Shown here: positions 57,826-64,000 of the stretch, piece after piece
Numbering within the stretch: the stretch's first letter is position 1
Layout of the letters: every line of letters starts with the position of its first letter
Assembly: GCA_903813345.2 (NCBI GenBank)
Contig: CAIIXF020000010.1
Span: 24,597,740-24,661,739, forward strand
Reading direction: 5' to 3'
DNA: 64,000 nt
Origin: Owenia fusiformis
Taxonomy: Eukaryota; Annelida; Polychaeta; Sabellida; Oweniidae
Translations under genes and position numbers: made by a program
The notes under the pieces: model-generated
Told to the model about the DNA's origin: nothing
Seen by the model: the letters and a program-made list of their open reading frames with translations, nothing else
Databases searched by the model: none

Positions 57826-58325
57826 AGTTCTTTGATCCAAAAATAAACTGTTTTCATCACTTAGAAATTAAGACTAAATTTGCAAACAATAATTTCCACA
57901 TGTTTCTATAATGCCAGAAGTATTGCTCTTTGATCCTAAAAGTAACTTTAAACAACACCTTGAATAAAAATGGTAACAAATTATTTATTTGATTTGACAC
58001 CAATGTTAAATTGATGTTCTTTCATCTAAGCAATGAATTTATGAATTTTCATGATCCTTTTGATTTGTCAGGTGTCATAAACAATCAGATTTCAATTTTT
58101 ATGATCTAGTTTTGATCTTCCCTGAGATCTACCATGGTACATGTGACAGAAATGTCTATTTTTAAGGTATCAGCAAGAATATGTTGAATTAAAGTTTTAA
58201 GTTCTTTGATTCAAAATAATCTTTTTACACCACTGAAATTATGCAAACAATAATTTCCAATTTTTCTATTACATCAGTGCTCTTTGGTCTAAAAGTAGCT
58301 TTAAAACGCCTTGAATAAAAACTGT
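57826..58325 (+). repeat. Diverged direct duplication, ~140-bp copies
   Basis: 57826-57970 (TTCTTTGATCCAAAAATAAA, GCAAACAATAATTTCCA, AACACCTTGAATAAAA) resembles 58198-58325 (TTCTTTGATTCAAAATAAT, GCAAACAATAATTTCCA, AACGCCTTGAATAAAA). The copies are about 370 bp apart, so this may be two units of an old tandem repeat. Confidence 0.65.
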
Positions 58326-59193
58326 CAAAGAAATATTTCTTTATCTGAATTTATGTTTGAGGTTCAAATCAAATCTGTAAAATTTTAATTGTGAATAACT
58401 GCAAACCTGCAATAACTAGAGAATCAGCAACTCCATTGGGTTAGCATATCACACCAAACAAATATATTTTGATAATTATAGTGGCAATCTTAAAAAGGAT
58501 TGATTTTTTTGTTTTTTAGTGCAATTGTTTTTTTGTTCCTTTCTGCCAATTCCTGAGAATGAAATAAAATATCTTTCCGAACATTGTTGAAAGAAAATAG
58601 CATATGCAACATTTTCTTAGACATTTCAATGTTAGTTATACAAAGGAAATTTTGATTGATTTAACATAAGGTATTGCAAAAATCACCAAAATAGATAAAA
58701 ATTAAGATAAACTTTTTATTTCATGAACAAGATATTTTATTTGGATCAACCAAACTTTCCTTTGTACAATTACAATATTGAGAGACACATTGTGTTTATG
58801 TCATTTTGTTCCAAAGAGGTTCGGATAGATGTTTCATTTCATTCCGAACAAAAGAAGTCTCTGATGTGTTTTCTAAAACAATATGGAGAATTTTTTTTTC
58901 AAATTATATTGTTACCATTCGAAAGATGACTATTAAATTGAGGATGTGTAAAATTTTCAGAATTTTCAGAAATCTTTACAACCTGGTCGAGTCAGAACTT
59001 TCATTGGGGTTTTAGGCCTAAACTCAAATTGTGCATTTTCAACCTGTCTCACCACTATTATTTAATGTGTCTTATCTGTATAATTCTCACTCTAACAAGT
59101 TCTTTTACCTATTTGTTAAATATCAAAGTCATTAATTCTAACATTAATACAACATCCTGTTGCTTTAATTTACTGTAGTGTGATTGTACTCAC

Positions 59194-59289
59194 CTGAAAC
59201 AGAAACTGTGTGAGTTGCACTTTCACTGTCAACTGACTTCTTTAGAATCCTGAAGTTGTTATTACCCTGTCTTTGCAAACGTGCATACT
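59194..59289 (-). CDS. Internal exon of the death-domain gene: basic segment
   Basis: Acceptor GTTTTCTTCAG (AG at 59290-59291) and donor TTCAG|GTGAGT (exon end 59194) bound 96 bp, exactly 32 codons, phase 1 at both ends. It reads YARLQRQGNNNFRILKKS, then VDSESATHTVSVS. The start is basic with a helical look (YARLQRQ), the end Ser/Thr-rich. It joins the Gln-rich exon as SVS-EEATDE in frame. I do not recognise the domain; it may be the end of a larger fold encoded further upstream. Confidence 0.72.
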
Positions 59290-59334
59290 CTGAAGAAAAC
59301 AGTGCAACAATCCCTCAATCCTAGGTTTCTGTAT

Positions 59335-59870
59335 GTATAGGGTTTTACATTTTCCTTATATCTTTGTCATTTTAGAAAAATATCTCCCTGATATTTTACA
59401 CATTTGTAAAATATTTCTTACCAGCCTCCTATATTTCGTGACCAACAGATTGATAGTCACAATGTTGCAGCACTTCAAAGAACATCCCAAAGTGGTCACT
59501 ATTGCGCTATGCAAACCTGTACACATCATCTAAAATGTCCCTACCTGTGGGGATATGGCAAAGATAGTGTATGAGAATGGCCTCGGGACAGTTGCAGACC
59601 TCAGAAGTGAGATCATTCATGTCATTCAGGCCATACCTGCTGAGGAATGCATTCGGGTCATTGACAACTGTGCAGATTTGCCTACAGCCCTATGATGGCC
59701 AAACCTGAAGCATGTTGTTCAAAGTGCTGTAAAATTGTGACTGTTGGTCTGATGGTCATGAAATATGGGAGGATATTAGGAAATTGAATGAAGTAAAAAT
59801 GGGTCAAATATCAGGGAGTAATTTCTTAAAATGACAAAGATATGAGGGAAATGGAGGGTTTCCAGTTTTT
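59335..59870 (+). mobile_element. Inverted-repeat element with mariner-type transposase relic
   Basis: ATTTTCCTTATATCTTTGTC, then ATTTTAGAAAAATATCTCCCTGATATTT, at the left is mirrored by ATATCAGGGAGTAATTTCTT and AAAATGACAAAGATATGAGG at the right (about 55 bp, imperfect). Between them is a transposase fragment on the + strand (next entry). The element is short for an intact one, so it is a deletion derivative. Confidence 0.78.
59545..59698 (+). pseudogene. Tc1/mariner-superfamily transposase, C-terminal fragment
   Basis: The + strand reads LWGYGKDSV, then after a one-base frameshift YENGLGTVADLRSEIIHVIQ, AIPAEECIRVIDNCADLP and TAL before a stop. In transposases of this superfamily the motif FLWGY-x-KD-x-VY is followed by a helix with EL-x-x-RI and an IP-x-E motif. 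The wording matches that region. The catalytic residues lie upstream and are not recognisable here. Confidence 0.75.
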
Positions 59871-59882
59871 TTAAACCAATCA

Positions 59883-60312
59883 CACCCTATGCAGACAGAG
59901 CCTGTGGGAAATATTGGGTGCGGCGCAAATGAGCGGAGGGTGTGGAGCTAACGGTCATTTTTGAATTTAAAATTGGGATATTTCTGAAACTAAGCCGTTT
60001 TGGGACTTCAAATATACCAAGATATGTGTATTTGACACCAAATATCAATAAAATTGTGAAAATAGTAGTGCAATTCATTTTATAGCGACGCAGTATGCCT
60101 TAAACATTTCCCAGACCTATATATTTTGAGACTATCCTTTTAATACTGCGTCCCCAGCATTCATAAAAAATGGTGTTCAAGATACACTACCCATGCAAAT
60201 TATTTTTGCATCTTGGAAGCCAGGCAGTATCTGTGTGATTTTATAAAAATTCGGAAATGTTCTTCAGATATGAGCCCCCTCTAAATATTGGGTGCGGAGG
60301 TACGTTTATGGA
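59883..60312 (-). mobile_element. Second copy of the 12752-13260 element, truncated
   Basis: Read on the minus strand it matches the element at 12.75-13.26 kb: CACCCTATGCAGACAGAGCC, GGGAAATATTGGGTGCGG, AGACCTATATATTTTGAGAC and so on. It stops near 60312, just after the internal GGGTGCGGAG, so one outer arm is lost. Few differences separate the copies, implying recent activity. Confidence 0.88.
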
Positions 60313-60475
60313 TCTGAATCCGATATGGCGTTGCTATGGTAACAAAGTAAATATCCCACACCCACTTTTAGGGGCTCTTTTCAGTGTTTGGTCCCTATCT
60401 TCGTCAATATTGCTCAGATTTAGGTGAAATTTGTACCAAATGAAAGGTAATGGAAAGAGCAATCAAACAGTTAAT

Positions 60476-61440
60476 AAACCAGAACAACGGCAACGCCAAA
60501 GCGTAGCGAATCCCATCGAACAGAAATGGCTGGCATTTTTACAAACGAATAGCAAATATCATAAAAGAACACACCAGAAAGGCCACCATTTTCAAAATGG
60601 TTGCTCACTAGCCAAGTTGTCATCAGAAGAAATAATATGCTTTTCAGTAGCCACCTCTAAAATTTTTGAAAAATCGCACATAACTTGTAAAATAACACAC
60701 ATAAAAATGGTGGCCATTTTTCAAAATGGCCGACTACTCCCCAAAGTTTTATTAGACAATGTGCCATGCTTAAAGTATTCACATATCAAATATGAACAAA
60801 ATTGCTCCACTACTTTTAAACTACGTTAAAATGGCGGCCTTCTACCAAAATTGTCATAGGACAGTGTGCCATGCTTATAGTATTCACATACCAAATATGA
60901 ACAAAATCGCTCCACTACTTTTCGAGTTATAGTAAAATACATTAAAATGGCGGCCATTTTTCGCCTTCTACCAAAAGTGTCTTTAGACAGTGTACAATGC
61001 TTATAGTATTCACATACCAAATATGAACAAAATCGCTCCACTATTTTTTGAGTTATAGCAAAAATCGTAAAATGACGAGTAAAGGCCGCCATTTTTCAAG
61101 ATGGCTGCCATGTGCTTCTTTAATATCTACATTTGTAGCATTATTAACGTCCTTTATAATTTTTTTACATTTAAAACATAATGATATAACAGTTTTACAT
61201 ATTGCACCTAAATTACTGTAAAATCGGCACTAAAATGGCCACCATTTTGAAATGAGTGGCCATTTTGAAAATCAGCTTCCGAGCAGAACTTTTACCCCCA
61301 TAAGGTATATGTGTACAAAATATGAACAAAATCGGTATTTGAGTTATTGCCCAGACGGACGGACGGACGGACGGACGTACGGACGGACGGACGGACGGAG
61401 GCGTTCCCTATATCCCTCCGAACTTCGTTCGATGGGATAA
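60476..61440. mobile_element. Hairpin-ended element with GGCCGCC array and (GACG)n, copy 2
   Basis: It shares the left end (CCAGAACAACGGCAACGCCA, AGCGTAGCGAATCCCATCGA) and right end ((GACG)n, CCCTATATCCCTCCGAACTT, CGTTCGATGGGATAA) with the copy at 20622-21642, over unrelated flanks. The empty site is kept in the tandem partner (GTTAGTAAACCATGCAAATA at 62782-62801). Comparison suggests TAAA at both junctions. Internal units with AAATATGAACAAAATCGCTC number about three and a half. Confidence 0.88.
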
Positions 61441-61877
61441 ATATGCAAATAAAGTGATTTGCATACTAATTATGACGTCGTAACCATTAGTTCTTGCACA
61501 TTTTATTTTAATCATGATGTATAAATCTGTGGAAATATTGTCTTTAAAATGGTCAGTAATGCTTTTAAGTAGTTAATTAGTTTATTTATTTTCGTTGAGT
61601 TTATGAGTTTATTTCATTAATACATGTATGGTTATAAAAAATTGAAAAAATGTACTGAAAATATCCAATTCAAGTTGTTGCTATGGTGACAGTATGTTGC
61701 AAAACTATCTGCTATAAAAATAATTCTTCGGGAAATGTTACATTTTGACCAGTTGACTGACATGTATTCATTCTAAAATTTGATAGCAGAGAATAACCTA
61801 ATAACGATATAAACTTTAATAAACGATATCTACTTTAAATTGTGTTATATTATGATGTCATAATGGCAGTTATTAAT

Positions 61878-62112
61878 CAGGGGCGCAGCCAGCTTTCAAT
61901 CAGGGTGCAGCCAGCTTTCAATGAGGGGGGGGGGTGCGATCTCGGCATAAGCAACTCAAAAAATGTTTAATTTGTCTTAAATTTTACAAAAATCCTTCAA
62001 AATTGAGCTAGAAGCTTCAAGTCAAAAGCATTTTAAATCTCTTCTCTTTAATGGTTCTATTTTTATTGGTTAATGGGAGGGGGTGGGGGTTTCCCCATCA
62101 CACCCCTGGCTA
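61878..62112. repeat. G-tract inverted repeat (GGGGCGCAGCCAG type), copy 1
   Basis: The left side AGGGGCGCAGCCAGCTTTCA with a following G-tract is partly complementary to the right side CACACCCCTGGCTATACC. A diverged copy lies in the duplicate at 63215-63455, where the right side reads CGCACCCCCTGGCAATGCC. It looks like a widespread type of small inverted-repeat element. Confidence 0.6.
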
Positions 62113-63663
62113 TACCTACGTTAGCTATGGTATTCAGGTGAATATTCCGTCCCAAATTTCAGATCTTTTCCAAAGTTTTGATTCTATCAGTTGTCATGAT
62201 GATAGCTCTGGTTTATATGAAATTTTCATCAAATGGAAACTAAAGAATCAGACAATGCATGGGGAATGTAGATTGACAAACTGGCATACCTGTTATGGTA
62301 TGACTATCATAGCTGTTTTCATGATTATTTTCTTGAAATAAGCTAAAATTGCTCAAGATGATTCCAAATTGGTACCTTGTCCTTTGACAATGATATTCAC
62401 CATAAAAGTAGGCCAAAGCTGAAAAGTATGATTGATTTTCATTCTATTTCTTTACATGTATAAAGTATGATCAAGAAATATTATGGGCAATTCTGAATCT
62501 GCGATGCCGTTGCTATGGTAACCAAGTAAATATGCCATGCCCATTTTTAGGGGCTCTTTTCAGTGTTTGGCCCCCATCTCCACCATTATTGCTCAGATTT
62601 TGATGAAATTCAGACCAAATGGAAGGTAATAGATAATGCAATCAGGAGATATTAAGTTGACAATTCTGAATCAACGATGGTGTTGCTATGGTAACCAAGT
62701 GAATATGCCCCACCCACTTTTAGCTCAGATTTAGATGAAATTTGCACCAAATTAAAGGTAATAGATCATGCAGTCAGACAGTTAGTAAACCATGCAAATA
62801 GGATGATTTGCATATTGATTATAACGTCATAACTGTTTGTTCTTGCATATTTTATCTTAATCATGATGTATTAATCTGTGAAATTATTGTCTTTAGAATA
62901 GTCAGTAATGCTTTTAACTAGTTAATTAGTTTATTTTTTTTAGTTGAGTTTATAATTCTATTTCATTCATACTTGCATGGTCATAAAAACTGAATAAATC
63001 TAAAAATGTATTGAAAATCTCCAATTTATGCTGTTGCTATGGTTACAGCACGTAGCAAAACTATCTGATGTAAAAATAATTCTTTGGGAAATTTTACATT
63101 TTGACTAGTTGACTGACCCATGTATTATTTTTAAAATATGATGACAGAAAATAATCTTATAAGTATAGAAAATTATTTAATTTAAATTGTGTTATATTAT
63201 GCCATAATGGCAATTATTAATCAGGGGTGCAGCCAGCGTTCAGTCAGGAGAGGGGGGGGGGGGGGGGGATTTCGATTGTGGCAAACAACTAAAAATGTTT
63301 TAAAGATTTGTTTTGAATTTTACAAAAGTTGATGCAACTTCCTTCAAATCTGAGCTAGAAGCTTCAAGTCAAAATGATTTTGAAGCTCTTCTTCTATTTC
63401 ATGGTTCTATTTTTTTGTTTATGGGGGCGCACCCATCGCACCCCCTGGCAATGCCTATGTTAATTCAATATGATGTTGCTATGGTAACTAGGTGAATATG
63501 CCATCCCCACTGTTCAGGGATTTTCCAAAGTTTTGCTTCTATCTTTGTCATGATTACAGCTTGAGTGTATATGAAATATTCATCAAATTAAAGCTAAAGA
63601 TTCAGACAATGCATGGATTATGTCAATTGACTGACTGGCATACCCATTGTGGCATTAATAGCT

Positions 63664-63797
63664 GCTAATGGTTTTGAAATCCGAAAAATATGTTCGGTGT
63701 CAATTTACATACAAAAATATCATTTTATGCTAATGGTTTCGAAATCTGAAAAATATGTTCAGTGTCAATTTACATACAAAAATATCATTTTATGGTA
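63664..63797 (+). repeat. 66-bp tandem duplication
   Basis: GCTAATGGTTTTGAAATCCG through ATATCATTTTAT is repeated immediately as GCTAATGGTTTCGAAATCTG through ATATCATTTTAT with three differences. It lies in copy 2 of the segmental duplication and has no counterpart in copy 1. Confidence 0.9.
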
Positions 63798-64000
63798 TAG
63801 GTCAATACTCTAATTGATTTCATCTTTTAGGTCATGTAGACATAACTGTACCAATTTTGAACCGAATGGTCGGATGTCGGATTTCAAAACCAAAAGCATA
63901 TCTGAAATCAGGGGCTTCCATACTTCATACTTGTAACGAAATGGAATCAATCATAGTTTTCAGCTTTGGCTTAATTTTATGATGAATGTCAAAGGACAAG

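Larger units (their letters stand above)
51574..59193 (-). other. Intron upstream of the Gln-rich exon (7.6 kb)
   Basis: It begins with GTGAGT (complement at 59188-59193) and ends at the acceptor CTGTTACAG. It contains foldback elements, a mariner relic and duplicated fragments listed separately. About 51.6-52.87, 56.7-57.8 and 58.3-59.19 kb show nothing recognisable except simple AT-rich sequence. Confidence 0.7.
33006..59289 (-). other. Gene model: minus-strand gene, Gln-rich body with two tandem death domains (3' part)
   Basis: Four exons join in frame with phase-1 introns: 59194-59289, 50410-51573, 45447-45566, 33006-33613. Introns are about 7.6, 4.8 and 11.8 kb and filled with transposons. 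The protein, about 660 residues as far as visible, runs basic segment, Gln/Thr/Pro/Val-rich body, acidic linker, death domain 1, death domain 2, stop. The 5' exons are not found and probably lie right of the window. Uniform phase-1 introns would permit exon skipping without frame loss. I do not recognise the gene. The body suggests a nuclear transcription co-regulator, and the C-terminus suggests death-domain assembly or dimerisation. Confidence 0.75.
60313..64000 (+). repeat. Segmental tandem duplication, two diverged copies
   Basis: The block starting CTGAATCCGATATGGCGTTG at 60320 recurs from 62497 (CTGAATCTGCGATGCCGTTG). The order is kept: GGTAACCAAGTAAATATGCC, GGGGCTCTTTTCAGTGTTTG, TTTGCATATTGATTATAACG, TTTTATCTTAATCATGATGT, AGTAATGCTTTTAACTAGTT, and the GGGGCGCAGCCAG G-tract part (61880 and 63217). 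Copies differ by roughly 10-15 %. Copy 1 is longer by the insertion at 60476-61440. No coding region is recognised. Confidence 0.82.

Noticed and set aside
50410-59289. Naming the Gln-rich gene as an ortholog of a SAGA subunit (SPT20-like)
   Set aside because: The YARLQRQ segment before a Ser/Gln-rich stretch loosely recalled the end of the SPT20 core, but the resemblance is only a few residues from memory and SPT20 proteins are not known to carry death domains. Left unnamed.

Overview
The window looks like AT-rich genomic DNA from a marine invertebrate animal. Coding sequence is sparse and sits in exons with GT-AG splice signals, and more than half of the bases are transposon or tandem-repeat sequence. 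There are no operons, no ribosome-binding sites and no recognisable rRNA or tRNA genes. The repeat types (L1/Tx1-like LINE, Tc1/mariner and hAT-like relics, long arrays built on a GGCCGCCATTTT-type core) and the death-domain gene would fit a mollusc, another lophotrochozoan or an invertebrate deuterostome. I cannot narrow this further from the sequence alone.

The only host gene I can support is on the minus strand and fills roughly the right half of the window. Four exons (59194-59289, 50410-51573, 45447-45566, 33006-33613) have consensus splice sites and all three introns are phase 1, so they join without a break into about 660 C-terminal residues. The predicted protein has a basic segment, a long Gln/Thr/Pro/Val-rich low-complexity region like that of a transcription co-regulator, an acidic linker, and two tandem death-domain-like modules before the stop. 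Its 5' exons lie beyond the right edge or were not recognised. A low-confidence alternative terminal exon (43041-43142) ends in a Ser/Asp/Glu-rich tail. The combination of a transcription-factor-like body with tandem death domains is the most unusual thing here.

Left third (1-26 kb): a GAGCCA minisatellite (0.66-1.35 kb), an 11-copy 153-bp tandem array (2.9-4.6 kb), a near-perfect palindromic element (6.3-6.7 kb), a 5-kb element with an 8-bp target duplication and a second transposon nested in it (7.6-12.7 kb), a 509-bp inverted-repeat element (12.75-13.26 kb), a 2-kb inverted-repeat element with internal tandem units (16.0-18.1 kb), two different tandem-array elements with hairpin ends (18.8-20.4 and 20.6-21.6 kb), a 42-bp-unit array bounded by inverted repeats and a 9-bp duplication (24.1-24.8 kb), and a mariner-type relic (25.2-26.0 kb).

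Middle (26.8-47 kb): a nearly complete but frameshifted L1/Tx1-type LINE (26.84-32.44 kb) split by a 1.17-kb hairpin-ended element. The last intron of the death-domain gene follows, and it is packed with inverted arrays, foldback elements, an RT pseudogene at 39.5 kb, a second copy of the 18.8-kb element, and a LINE 3' end at 44.7-45.2 kb.

Right part (47-64 kb): the upstream introns of the same gene, carrying a perfect foldback with a 5-bp target duplication (53.86-54.39 kb), two more mariner-type transposase relics, a second copy of the 509-bp element, and a segmental tandem duplication (60.3-64 kb). One half of that duplication holds an insertion and the other keeps the empty site.
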